Positions 7,207-15,096 of a DNA stretch of 21,873 nucleotides are shown here, piece by piece (positions within the stretch are counted from its first letter, which is position 1; each line of letters begins with the position of its first letter). A program made the translations under genes and the position numbers. The notes beneath the pieces are model-generated. The model was not told the DNA's origin. It saw only the letters and a list, made by a program, of their open reading frames with translations, and searched no databases. This DNA comes from JBAZDC01 sp041654595 (GTDB taxonomy: Bacteria; Pseudomonadota; Gammaproteobacteria; Burkholderiales; Burkholderiaceae_B), in the NCBI GenBank assembly GCA_964551305.1, contig CAZKBT010000050.1, forward strand, positions 1 through 21,873. Direction: 5' to 3'.

Positions 7207-8190
7207 CTACGCTAGCAAACGCTGAACGTATGCCGCCACGCCCGTCTGCACATCCAGGAAAGGCCGGTCGTAGCCTGCCGCGCGCAGCTGCGTCAGATCG
7301 GCCTCGGTATGGCTTTGATAGCGTCCCTTGAGATCCTCCGGAAACGGGATGTAGCGCAAATACCCTTGTTCGATCAGCGCCGGCAACGCCAACGCGGCCT
7401 GGCCGTCGCGCGCCCTGATGCTGTTGACGACCGTGCCGGCCACGTCGTTGAAGGGTTGGGCACGGCCCGTGCCGCAATTGAATATGCCCGACACGCCAGG
7501 ATTGTCCAGAAAGAAAAGATTGACGTCGACCACGTCATCGATATAGACGAAATCCCGCATCTGGCCGCCATCGCCATAACCGTCCCAGCCGCCGAACAGA
7601 CGCACGTGCCCTTCCTGCAGGAATTGATTCACGTTGTGAAAGGCGACCGACGCCATGCGGCCCTTGTGCTGCTCCTGAGGGCCGTAGACATTGAAATAGC
7701 GCAGCCCGACTACCGGCGCGGTCAATGCATCCAGACGCCGGCGCAGCACCTGGTCGAACAAATACTTGGAATAGCCGTATACGTTCAAAGGCGCCTCGTT
7801 GCGTCGGTCCTCGACGTAGACCGGACCCGCGCCGTAGACAGCCGCCGACGAAGCGTAGATGAAGGGCAGCTTGCGCCGCTGCGCGTACTCGAACAGCTCC
7901 AGCGTGACGCGATAATTGTTGTCCATCATGTAATGGCCGTCGCGCTCCGTCGTGTCGGAGCAAGCGCCTTGATGGAAGATCGCCTCGACGTGGTCGAAGG
8001 CGCCGGTCGCGATCCGGCTGCGAAACTCGTCTTTGTGCATATAGTCGGAAATATCAGCGCCGACCAGATTGACGAATTTGTCTCCATCCTTCAGGTCGTC
8101 GACGACCAAGATGTCGGATTGGCCCCGGCGGTTCAAGCCGCGCACCAGGTTGCTTCCTATGAAACCGGCGCCGCCAGTCACTACGATCAT
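7207..8190 (-). CDS. hldD: ADP-L-glycero-D-manno-heptose-6-epimerase
   Basis: HldD is the last enzyme of ADP-heptose synthesis. It epimerises ADP-D-glycero- to ADP-L-glycero-D-manno-heptose, the donor for the LPS inner core. The protein has 327 residues and an NADP-binding Rossmann fold: VTGGAGFIGSN (4-14), IFHQGACSDTTE (71-82), YASSAAVYG (112-120) and the catalytic YGYSK (Y138, K142). ATG 8190 is preceded by AGGAGA at 7-base spacing and overlaps the hldA stop as ATGA, so translation is coupled to the preceding kinase gene. The frame is open further upstream, but that stretch is hldA sequence in another frame. Confidence 0.97.
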   Translation of the reverse strand: MIVVTGGAGFIGSNLVRGLNRRGQSDILVVDDLKDGDKFVNLVGADISDYMHKDEFRSRIATGAFDHVEAIFHQGACSDTTERDGHYMMDNNYRVTLELFEYAQRRKLPFIYASSAAVYGAGPVYVEDRRNEAPLNVYGYSKYLFDQVLRRRLDALTAPVVGLRYFNVYGPQEQHKGRMASVAFHNVNQFLQEGHVRLFGGWDGYGDGGQMRDFVYIDDVVDVNLFFLDNPGVSGIFNCGTGRAQPFNDVAGTVVNSIRARDGQAALALPALIEQGYLRYIPFPEDLKGRYQSHTEADLTQLRAAGYDRPFLDVQTGVAAYVQRLLA

Positions 8191-9116
8191 GCAAGTTCTC
8201 CTGCTGTTACAACGGATGTGCCCAGTTTTCCGACGACGATGCCGCCTGCACGATTGGCCCACAGCATCGCTTCGAACCATTCCAGGCCGGCCGCGCGCAT
8301 GACGGCCAGGGTCGCCAGCACGGTATCGCCCGCGCCCGACACGTCGAATACTTCATGCGCATGCGCATCGACATGCTCCCGGCCCGCCTCCGTGAACAAG
8401 GTCATGCCCTGCTCGGACCGGGTCACCAGCAGCGCCTCCAGCTCGAGTTCGCGACGCAGCGCCTGTGCCAGCCGCTCGAGTTCGTCCTCGTCGCGCCAGG
8501 CGCCCACGGCCTGCATCATTTCGGCGCGGTTGGGTGTGATGATGGTCGCGCCGCGATAGCGCCGATAGCTGTGCCCCTTCGGATCGACCAGCACCGGTAC
8601 GCCGGCGGCGCGTGCGGCCTGGATCAGCGTTTCCACGGCTTTCAGCGTTCCCTTGGCATAGTCCGAGAGCACGACCATGTCGTGTTGGGCCAGCAGCTCG
8701 GCGACGTGCTCATCGATGCCCGCCAGGCTCAGGCTGGACGGCTGCTCTTCGAAATCGACCCTCAGCAGCTGCTGCTGCCGCCCCAGCACGCGCAGCTTCA
8801 GCGTCGTGGGCAGTTGATCGTCGACAATGACGCGGGTGCGTATGCCGGCGTCGCTGGACAAGGACGCGATCCGGCGCCCCGCCTCGTCGTTGCCCACGAC
8901 GCCCAGCAACGATGCGCGCGCGCCCAGCGCCACGATGTTGCGGGCGACGTTGGCCGCGCCGCCCAAACGATCTTCGCGCCGGGCGACCTTGACCACGGGC
9001 ACCGGCGCTTCGGGAGAAATACGATCGACCTCGCCGAACCAGTACCGATCCAGCATCAGGTCGCCGATGACCAGCACATTGACCCGGCTGACCGCCTCGG
9101 AAGGAAACACCATCAT
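8187..9116 (-). CDS. hldA: D-glycero-beta-D-manno-heptose-7-phosphate kinase (stand-alone)
   Basis: This kinase phosphorylates heptose-7-phosphate at O-1 on the way to ADP-heptose. It is a PfkB/ribokinase-family protein of 309 residues: VIGDLMLDRYWFGEVDRISPEAP (from residue 16; split in the family as VIGDLMLDRYW and RISPEAP), GGAANVARN in the substrate region, LSDYAKGTL, and the anion-hole motif DVSGAGDT with catalytic D264. E. coli HldE fuses this domain to a cytidylyltransferase-type HldC domain; here the protein stops at the kinase, so HldC and the phosphatase GmhB must be encoded elsewhere. The start at 9116 has GGAGG (9124-9128) at 7-base spacing. ATG 9113 is a second possibility. The start overlaps the lapB stop by 4 bases. 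Confidence 0.93.
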   Translation of the reverse strand: MMVFPSEAVSRVNVLVIGDLMLDRYWFGEVDRISPEAPVPVVKVARREDRLGGAANVARNIVALGARASLLGVVGNDEAGRRIASLSSDAGIRTRVIVDDQLPTTLKLRVLGRQQQLLRVDFEEQPSSLSLAGIDEHVAELLAQHDMVVLSDYAKGTLKAVETLIQAARAAGVPVLVDPKGHSYRRYRGATIITPNRAEMMQAVGAWRDEDELERLAQALRRELELEALLVTRSEQGMTLFTEAGREHVDAHAHEVFDVSGAGDTVLATLAVMRAAGLEWFEAMLWANRAGGIVVGKLGTSVVTAGELA

Positions 9117-10372
9117 TGCAATTCCTCCAGGCGGCGCGGCTGATAGGTTTCCCACGAGTTGCAACCCGGGCACTGCCAATAATAATGCTTGGCCTCGAAT
9201 CCGCAAATCCGACATGCGTAGCGGTCCAGGCGTTGCGTATGCTTATGTATCAGGGAGCGCAACAAGCCCAGGTCTTCGCCGCCGAGAGAATCCAGGCTTG
9301 GCGCCACGCCGGGCGCCGAGGCAGGCCGATCCGGCGCGTCTCCCACGGCCTGCATGCTGGCCAACTCGGCTTCCAGAAGCCGGTCCAGCCCCAGCAGCGA
9401 AGGATGCGCGCGCAGCGCCTCGCGCGCGAATCCCCATGCGGTGTCATAGCCCTGCTGCAGGCGCAGCTCGCGAAACACCGCGTTGAACATGTCCAGCGAA
9501 GGATGCTTCATGTAGTGCGCGCGCAATCTTTCCAGACCCTGAGCCTGCTGCCCCGCGCGCCGGAAGCTTTCCAGCAGCTCGTTGGCCACCAGGCTAGCAT
9601 ACTCTGGAGCCGCGTCCAGGACCGACAACAAAAACATGCGCTCCTGATCCTCCTGGCCGCTGAGCTTGGCCAATTTGGCCCGCAACATGGCGATACGGGC
9701 CCGCGAAGCCATGCCTCCGGTTCGCCCGCCGGCGGTTCTGGCCGCGTTCTCGGCCGCATCGAGGGCTTCGCCGGCAGCCTTCAGATCCGGATTCGAACCC
9801 GACAGCGCCGTCACTGCTCGCTCGCACTGATAGTGCACCAGCTGCGGAACCGGCTCATCCACCAGCCCACGCAAACGCTTGACGGCTTCGATGGCGCGCT
9901 CCCAATCATGCTCCGATTCATAGATGCGTATCAGCGCGCGCACCGCCGGCACGGCGAAGCGCGTGTCGATGACTTGCTCGAAAGCCTGCTCGGCCCGGTC
10001 GAGCATGCCGGCCTTGAGAAAATCCTGCGCCAGTTCGTGCTGGGCGTTCTCACGGTCGGCCTGGGGCAGATCCGCACGCGCCAACAGGCTTTGATGCACC
10101 CGTATGGCGCGCTCCATCTCGCCTCGACGCCGAAAAAGGCTGCCCAACGCAAAATGCAGCTCGGTGGTCTCGGGGTCCAGCTTGGCCACCTCCACGAACG
10201 CATCGATGGCGCGGTCGGGTTCTTCGTTGAGCAAAAAATTCAGCCCCTTGAAATACGAATTGGGCAAGGAGCGCGTTTCGGACAGCATCTGCCGGATATC
10301 AACACGCGCCGCTATCCAGCCCAATGCAAACAGCAAGGGTACGAATATCAACCACCAGGTTTCAAAATCCAC
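9113..10372 (-). CDS. lapB: Lipopolysaccharide assembly protein B (TPR protein with rubredoxin-like zinc domain)
   Basis: In E. coli LapB (YciM) is an inner-membrane adaptor that brings LpxC to the protease FtsH and so limits LPS synthesis. This protein has 419 residues. A single N-terminal membrane helix (about 4-22, WWLIFVPLLFALGWIAA) is followed by a long tetratricopeptide region (about 45-350, with repeats such as LHFALGSLFRRRGEMERAI). The C-terminal rubredoxin-like knuckle has C387, C390, C401 and C404 (CRIC, CPGC). The GTG start at 10372 has a weak SD and lies 24 bp after lapA, so coupling is likely. Its stop overlaps hldA, joining the LpxC regulator to heptose synthesis. It is somewhat longer than E. 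coli LapB (389 residues). Confidence 0.94.
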   Translation of the reverse strand: MDFETWWLIFVPLLFALGWIAARVDIRQMLSETRSLPNSYFKGLNFLLNEEPDRAIDAFVEVAKLDPETTELHFALGSLFRRRGEMERAIRVHQSLLARADLPQADRENAQHELAQDFLKAGMLDRAEQAFEQVIDTRFAVPAVRALIRIYESEHDWERAIEAVKRLRGLVDEPVPQLVHYQCERAVTALSGSNPDLKAAGEALDAAENAARTAGGRTGGMASRARIAMLRAKLAKLSGQEDQERMFLLSVLDAAPEYASLVANELLESFRRAGQQAQGLERLRAHYMKHPSLDMFNAVFRELRLQQGYDTAWGFAREALRAHPSLLGLDRLLEAELASMQAVGDAPDRPASAPGVAPSLDSLGGEDLGLLRSLIHKHTQRLDRYACRICGFEAKHYYWQCPGCNSWETYQPRRLEELQ

Positions 10373-10396
10373 GTCGTCTCAACCCGATTGGCTTAT

Positions 10397-10720
10397 TTAC
10401 AGAGGCGCCAACGGCGCGATCAGCTCCGACGTCATCATGTCCTGCGGCGCCTTGCCCAGGCGCAGCTGATCCTCCAACGCGACGATTTCGCGTTTGAGAC
10501 GCCCTATTTCACGGCGCTTGCGCATGATGGTCGGCAGCGCGATCAACAGACCCAGCACCGCCCCGAGAACGAAGACGGTCAACATGACGACGATCAGAGG
10601 CACGTCCGCCACCAGGTGATCCTGGAAGAAATTGACCGTGACAGGACCTGTGTTTTTAAGGGCGAACATCAGCACGACGATAAAAACCGCCAACCGCAAT
10701 ACCCAAACCAGATAACGCAT
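10397..10720 (-). CDS. lapA: Lipopolysaccharide assembly protein A
   Basis: LapA (YciS) is a small inner-membrane protein that works with LapB in LPS assembly. This one has 107 residues. It has two membrane helices (about 3-21 and 38-62) joined by a short loop containing the family's NTGPVTVNFF, then a basic coiled-coil-like segment (RKRREIGRLKREIVALEDQL, about 66-85) facing the cytoplasm. ATG 10720 (MRYLVWVL) is chosen over the open frame upstream because GGAG lies 7 bases before it and family members begin there. It is the first gene of lapA-lapB-hldA-hldD, isolated from ihfB by a strong terminator. Confidence 0.9.
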   Translation of the reverse strand: MRYLVWVLRLAVFIVVLMFALKNTGPVTVNFFQDHLVADVPLIVVMLTVFVLGAVLGLLIALPTIMRKRREIGRLKREIVALEDQLRLGKAPQDMMTSELIAPLAPL

Positions 10721-10738
10721 AGGAGAACTCCAGGAAAC

Positions 10739-10767
10739 GGGAATCGTCAATTGTAAAGGGGATTCCC
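10739..10767. promoter_or_regulatory. Perfect 7-bp dyad upstream of lapA
   Basis: GGGAATC (10739-10745) and GATTCCC (10761-10767) are exact reverse complements, 15 bp apart and ending 18 bp before the lapA start. It may be an operator or a 5'-leader hairpin of the lapAB-hldAD transcript. The stretch from here to the ihfB terminator (10768-10832) is AT-rich at CATATATG (10776-10783) but shows no convincing -35/-10 pair. Confidence 0.4.
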
Positions 10768-10832
10768 TATTTTCTCATATATGCCGGATCCGAACGCCGG
10801 GGTCGCTTCAGGACTCGGACTCCACAAAGACA

Positions 10833-10870
10833 AAACCCCAAAGGCGGGCTGGAGCCAACCTTTGGGGTTT
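10833..10870. terminator. Intrinsic terminator after ihfB, probably bidirectional
   Basis: AAACCCCAAAGG (10833-10844) pairs perfectly with CCTTTGGGGTTT (10859-10870), and the loop holds an inner GGCT/AGCC helix. On the minus strand the stem is followed by TGTCTTTG after a run of Ts, starting 20 bp past the ihfB stop. It ends the gyrA-to-ihfB cluster and separates it from lapA. Confidence 0.85.
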
Positions 10871-10890
10871 CATGGCGTTTTCCGGTTTTT

Positions 10891-11244
10891 TCAGCCGTGC
10901 ATCATCCGGGTCGTGTCCAACACGGGGGGCGCCTCTTCGTTGACCGATTCGGCAGTCTGGTTGAACGCGGAATCAACACGCTCCCGCAGCTCCTTGCCGG
11001 CCTTGAAATGCGGTACCTGTTTGCCGGGCACCATCACTTTCTCACCGGATTTCGGATTGCGTCCAACGCGCGGTGCGCGCTTGGACAGCGAGAAGCTGCC
11101 AAACCCACGGATCTCGATGCGTTGACCGTTGACCAAAGCCTGGGTCATCGCATCGAGCACCGTCTTCACGGCGTAATCCGTGTCGCGTGCCGCCAGTTGA
11201 GGATATCGACTGGCCAGCAACGCAATCAACTCTGACTTGGTCAC
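10891..11244 (-). CDS. ihfB: Integration host factor, beta subunit
   Basis: IHF-beta pairs with IHF-alpha to bend DNA sharply at specific sites in replication, recombination and transcription. The protein has the HU/IHF fold: MTKSELIALLASRYPQL at the N-terminus, EIRGFGSFSLSKRAPR (44-59) and GRNPKSGEKV (61-70), where P64 is the intercalating proline at the arm tip. SELIALLA and the position after rpsA indicate IHF-beta rather than HU. It has 117 residues against 94 in E. coli; the extra 20 or so form an acidic, probably disordered tail. It starts 5 bp after the rpsA stop, so it is very likely on the same mRNA. Confidence 0.95.
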   Translation of the reverse strand: MTKSELIALLASRYPQLAARDTDYAVKTVLDAMTQALVNGQRIEIRGFGSFSLSKRAPRVGRNPKSGEKVMVPGKQVPHFKAGKELRERVDSAFNQTAESVNEEAPPVLDTTRMMHG

Positions 11245-11249
11245 GCTGA

Positions 11250-12965
11250 TTAACCGTCGTCGCGCTGCAGGTCCAGCTTGGCCTTGAGCAACGCGCCCAG
11301 GTTCGTCGTGCCGGAAGAAGCGCTGGCATCGGACATGCGCTGGATGGTGTCGGCCGTTTCGGCGTTGTCGCGAGCCTTGATCGACAACTGGATCGAACGC
11401 GCCTTGCGATCGATGTTGATGATCATGGCCTCGACGTTGTCGCCGGCATTCAAGACGGTGGTGGCGTCTTCGACACGGCCGACCGAGATTTCCGACGCGC
11501 GCAAGTAGCCTTCGACGTCCACGGAAAGAGTCACGACGGCACCCTTGGGCTCGACGGACTTGACGACGCCGGGAACCACGGCGCCCTTGTCATAGGTCGC
11601 AACGAAATTGTTGAACGGATCGCCTTCGAGCTGCTTGATGCCCAGGGAGATACGCTCTTTTTCCGTGTCGATGCCCAGAACCACCGCATCGATTTCGTCG
11701 CCCTTCTTGAAGTTGCGAACGGCTTCTTCGCCGGACTCCGTCCAGGACAGGTCGGACAGGTGAACCAGTCCGTCGATGCCGCCGGGCAGGCCCACGAACA
11801 CGCCGAAATCGGTGATGGACTTGATGGCGCCGTGAACCTTGTCGCCGCGCTTGAAGTTGATGGAGAACTCTTCCCAAGGATTCTGGCGGCACTGCTTCAT
11901 GCCCAGCGAAATACGACGACGGTCTTCGTCGATTTCCAGAACCATGACTTCGACTTCTTCGCCCAGGGTCACGACCTTGCGCGGATCGACGTTCTTGTTG
12001 GTCCAGTCCATTTCGGACACGTGCACCAAACCTTCGATGCCGGCTTCGACTTCGACGAACGCGCCGTAGTCGGTCAGGTTCGTGACCTTGCCGAACAGGC
12101 GGGTGTTAGGCGGATAGCGGCGCGCCAGACCCACCCACGGATCCTCGCCCAATTGCTTGACGCCCAGGGAGACGCGGCTCTTTTCCTGATCGAACTTCAG
12201 AACCTTGGCTTCGACTTCCTGGCCCACCTGAAGCACTTCGGAAGGATGACGCACGCGACGCCATGCCATGTCGGTGATGTGCAGCAAGCCGTCGATGCCG
12301 CCCAGATCGACGAACGCGCCATAATCGGTGATGTTCTTGACGACGCCCTTGACCACGGCGCCTTCGGCCAGGGTTTCGAGCAGTTTCTGGCGCTCTTCGC
12401 CCATGCTGGCCTCAAGCACCGAGCGGCGCGACAACACAACGTTGTTGCGCTTGCGATCGAGCTTGATGACCTTGAATTCCATGGTCTTGCCCTCGTAGGG
12501 CGTGGTGTCCTTGACCGGACGCAGGTCGACCAGCGAACCGGGCAGGAATGCGCGGATGCCGTTGGTCATGACGGTCAGGCCGCCCTTGACCTTGCCGGTG
12601 ATCGTGCCGGTGACCATTTCACCCGACTCCAGGGCTTGTTCCAACTGCAGCCATGCCGACAGGCGCTTGGCGCGATCGCGCGAAAGAATGGTGTCGCCGT
12701 AGCCGTTCTCGAGCGAGTCAATGGCAACCGATACGAAATCGCCGGACTGGACCTCGAGCTCGCCTTGGTCATTCAGGAATTCTTCGATGGGAATCAGCGC
12801 CTCGGACTTGAGGCCTGCGTTGACCACGACGAAATTGTGGTCGATGCGAACGACTTCTGCGGAGATGACCTCACCGGACTTCATGTCCTGGTTTTTGATG
12901 CTTTCTGCAAAAAGGTCGGCAAAGCTTTCGCCGCCGGTAGCGGCTGTGGTGGAAATGGAGGACAT
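11250..12965 (-). CDS. rpsA: 30S ribosomal protein S1
   Basis: S1 binds mRNA leaders and helps the 30S subunit load structured or SD-poor messages. The 571-residue protein contains six S1 (OB-fold) repeats at about 30-97, 115-181, 202-270, 287-357, 374-444 and 461-530. Repeats 3-5 are the most regular, with phrases such as ITDYGAFVDLGGIDGLLHITDM. ATG 12965 (MSSISTTAATGGESFADLF) matches the family start, although the frame is open to 13004. No good SD precedes it. In E. coli rpsA also lacks a strong SD and S1 represses its own translation, so autoregulation here is plausible. The order cmk-rpsA-ihfB is widely conserved in proteobacteria. Confidence 0.97.
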   Translation of the reverse strand: MSSISTTAATGGESFADLFAESIKNQDMKSGEVISAEVVRIDHNFVVVNAGLKSEALIPIEEFLNDQGELEVQSGDFVSVAIDSLENGYGDTILSRDRAKRLSAWLQLEQALESGEMVTGTITGKVKGGLTVMTNGIRAFLPGSLVDLRPVKDTTPYEGKTMEFKVIKLDRKRNNVVLSRRSVLEASMGEERQKLLETLAEGAVVKGVVKNITDYGAFVDLGGIDGLLHITDMAWRRVRHPSEVLQVGQEVEAKVLKFDQEKSRVSLGVKQLGEDPWVGLARRYPPNTRLFGKVTNLTDYGAFVEVEAGIEGLVHVSEMDWTNKNVDPRKVVTLGEEVEVMVLEIDEDRRRISLGMKQCRQNPWEEFSINFKRGDKVHGAIKSITDFGVFVGLPGGIDGLVHLSDLSWTESGEEAVRNFKKGDEIDAVVLGIDTEKERISLGIKQLEGDPFNNFVATYDKGAVVPGVVKSVEPKGAVVTLSVDVEGYLRASEISVGRVEDATTVLNAGDNVEAMIINIDRKARSIQLSIKARDNAETADTIQRMSDASASSGTTNLGALLKAKLDLQRDDG

Positions 12966-13090
12966 TAATAAAGATCCATAAGCCAAAATGGCTGTTGAAA
13001 ACACGCCGAAGCCTGACTGCGCCCCAGCGGAGTGAACGAAACCCTGTCGACCATGCGCCTATGAGTTACGGCGTCCGGCAAACAGGGACC
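12966..13090 (-). promoter_or_regulatory. Structured leader between cmk and rpsA
   Basis: The 125-bp gap holds AGCCA/TGGCT (12981-12985 with 12989-12993, 3-base loop), close to the rpsA start. Farther up is an outer pair CCCTGT (13042-13047) with ACAGGG (13082-13087), enclosing a smaller GCGCC/GGCGT helix. GGAT, 8 bases before the ATG, is the only SD-like element. The layout resembles the hairpin-rich, SD-poor rpsA leader of enterobacteria, where S1 binds. This is inferred by analogy, and no clear promoter hexamers were found. Confidence 0.4.
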
Positions 13091-13765
13091 TTATCGGTTC
13101 GACCAGAGGTCGAGTACTTTTTTTACCGTTTCTTCGATACTCAAGTCCGAAGAATCGACGGTAACGGCATCGGCCGCCGCAATAAGCGGCGCGTTCGCCC
13201 GACTGCTATCGCGCTCATCGCGCAAACGCATGTCTTTTAAAAGGTCTTGAAGATTAACAGAAAAACCCTTTTCCTTCAACTGTTTACATCTTCTAATTGC
13301 GCGCGACTCCACGTCGGCGACCAAAAAAATCTTCAGCTCGGCATCCGGAAACACGACCGTGCCCATGTCGCGCCCGTCGGCGACCAGGCCCGGATGATGG
13401 CGGAACGCGCGCTGGCGGGCCAGCAAGGCGTCGCGCACCGGCTGGTAGGCGGCGATGCGCGACGCCAGATTGCCCACCTGCTCTTCCCGGATGGCGCCCG
13501 CGACGTCTTCGCCATCCAGATATATCCGGTCGGCCTGGAAGCGTACGTCCAACCGGCCGGCGACCACGGCGACGGCCTGCTCGTCGCCGACGTCCGCGCC
13601 CCGCTTCAGCGCCGACAGGGCAGTCAGCCTGTACAAAGCGCCGCTATCGAGCACGCCCCAGCCGAGGGCCTGCGCAACGCGATGCGCGATCGTCCCTTTG
13701 CCCGACGCTGTCGGACCGTCTATGGCAATGACCGGCGCGCGGTCCTGAACCGATGTGTCCGTCAC
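13091..13765 (-). CDS. cmk: Cytidylate kinase
   Basis: Cmk phosphorylates CMP and dCMP to the diphosphates with ATP, salvaging CMP from RNA and lipid turnover. The protein has 224 residues. The P-loop is IDGPTASGKGT (15-25), followed by LDSGALYR, VADGRDMGTVVFPDA (CMP site) and the LID-region sequence RDERDSSRANAPL. The start is GTG 13765, overlapping the aroA stop as GTGA. It gives a normal-length N-terminus and the frame's earlier ATG lies inside aroA. The SD is weak, as expected for a translationally coupled gene. Confidence 0.95.
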   Translation of the reverse strand: MTDTSVQDRAPVIAIDGPTASGKGTIAHRVAQALGWGVLDSGALYRLTALSALKRGADVGDEQAVAVVAGRLDVRFQADRIYLDGEDVAGAIREEQVGNLASRIAAYQPVRDALLARQRAFRHHPGLVADGRDMGTVVFPDAELKIFLVADVESRAIRRCKQLKEKGFSVNLQDLLKDMRLRDERDSSRANAPLIAAADAVTVDSSDLSIEETVKKVLDLWSNR

Positions 13766-15096
13766 GCTTGCACCAATCCATGAAAGACCGAAAAATAGTC
13801 CGGAAAGGTTTTGGCGACGCAATCCGGATCGAGGATCGTCACCGGCGCCGGACCAAACGCCGCCAGGGAAAAACACATGGCCATCCTGTGATCGTCATAG
13901 GTGTGGATGTCCGCCGGGCGCCATTGCGACCTTGCCAAAGGATGCACACGAAGCCAATCGGGGCCGGATTCCACCTGGGCGCCCAGTTTGGCCAGCTCCG
14001 TGTGCATGGCATGGATACGGTCCGTTTCCTTGACCCGCCAGCTGGCGATATTGCGCAATGTGCACGGCCCGTCCGCAAACAAGGCCAGCACGGCCGCCGT
14101 CATGGCGGCATCGGGAATCAAATTGAAATCCCTGTCGAAGGCGTTCAGACGCTCTCCGTCGGCAACGCTCGGCCCGCGAATCTCCATCGCATTCTCGGAC
14201 TTGGCGACCATCGCGCCCATCGCCTGCACCACCTCGGCAAAGGCGGCATCGCCCTGTATGCTGCTGGTGCCGACGCCTTCGATCCGGACGGGTCCACCGC
14301 CGATCGCCCCCAACGCCATGAAATAAGACGCGCTGGACGCGTCGCCTTCGATGTGCAAGCGGCCGGGACTCCGGTAGACGGCCGTGGCGGGCACCTCGAA
14401 CCGCTGCCATCCTTCGCGCCGGACCCGTACGCCGAAACGCTGCATAAGGTTGAGCGTGATCAAAATGTACGGCCTGGAAATCAGCTCGCCTTGCACCTCT
14501 ATGGCAAGGTCCCGGCCGGTCTTGGCGGTATGCAAGGGCGCCGCCATCAACAACGCCGTCAGGAACTGGCTGGACACCGAACCTTTCACCTGAACCGCAT
14601 CCCGGCCGCCATCCGCGGACGCACCCCGCCCGGCGCGAACGCGCAGCGGCGGAAAGCCCGCCTCGCCTTCGTACTGAATATCCGCACCCAGGATGCGCAA
14701 GGCGTCGACCAGGTCGCCGATGGGACGCTCATGCATGCGGGGCACGCCCGAGAGGCGATAATCGCCGCCCATCAAGGCCAGCGCGGCCGTCAGCGGCCGA
14801 AAGGCGGTGCCCGCATTGCCGAGAAAAAGCTCGGCGCGATCGACGGGAAATGGACTGGCGCCGTTCACCACGGCGCGGGACGGCGCCGTACTGTCTATCG
14901 CCACGCCCAACTGGCGCAGTGCCGCCTGCATGACGCGCGTATCATCGGAATCCAGCAAACCGTCCAGCTGCGTTTGCCCTTGGCTGACGGCTGCCAATAA
15001 CAACACCCGATTGGAAATGCTTTTGGAGCCCGGCAAGTGCACGGTGCCCCGAGCGCTCGTAACCGGCGCGAGGCGTTCTTTCTTGATTTCCGTCAT
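13762..15096 (-). CDS. aroA: 3-phosphoshikimate 1-carboxyvinyltransferase (EPSP synthase)
   Basis: AroA condenses shikimate-3-phosphate with phosphoenolpyruvate, the sixth step of the shikimate pathway. It has 444 residues. LPGSKSISNR (21-30) contains the substrate-binding K25. LGNAGTAFRPLTA (92-104) is the PEP-site loop of class I enzymes, with G96 and P101. Other landmarks are SSQFLTALLMAAP, and RVKETDRIHAMHTEL near the C-terminus. Class I enzymes are normally glyphosate-sensitive; the loop shows no known resistance change. The ATG overlaps the tyrA stop as ATGA and has AGGAG upstream. In Pseudomonas the same two genes are fused. Confidence 0.97.
   Translation of the reverse strand: MTEIKKERLAPVTSARGTVHLPGSKSISNRVLLLAAVSQGQTQLDGLLDSDDTRVMQAALRQLGVAIDSTAPSRAVVNGASPFPVDRAELFLGNAGTAFRPLTAALALMGGDYRLSGVPRMHERPIGDLVDALRILGADIQYEGEAGFPPLRVRAGRGASADGGRDAVQVKGSVSSQFLTALLMAAPLHTAKTGRDLAIEVQGELISRPYILITLNLMQRFGVRVRREGWQRFEVPATAVYRSPGRLHIEGDASSASYFMALGAIGGGPVRIEGVGTSSIQGDAAFAEVVQAMGAMVAKSENAMEIRGPSVADGERLNAFDRDFNLIPDAAMTAAVLALFADGPCTLRNIASWRVKETDRIHAMHTELAKLGAQVESGPDWLRVHPLARSQWRPADIHTYDDHRMAMCFSLAAFGPAPVTILDPDCVAKTFPDYFSVFHGLVQA

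Noticed and set aside
10774..10792. Adjacent palindromes CATATATG and CGGATCCG upstream of lapA
   Set aside because: They are only 8 bp each, without spacing or pairing that suggests a site, and are expected by chance.
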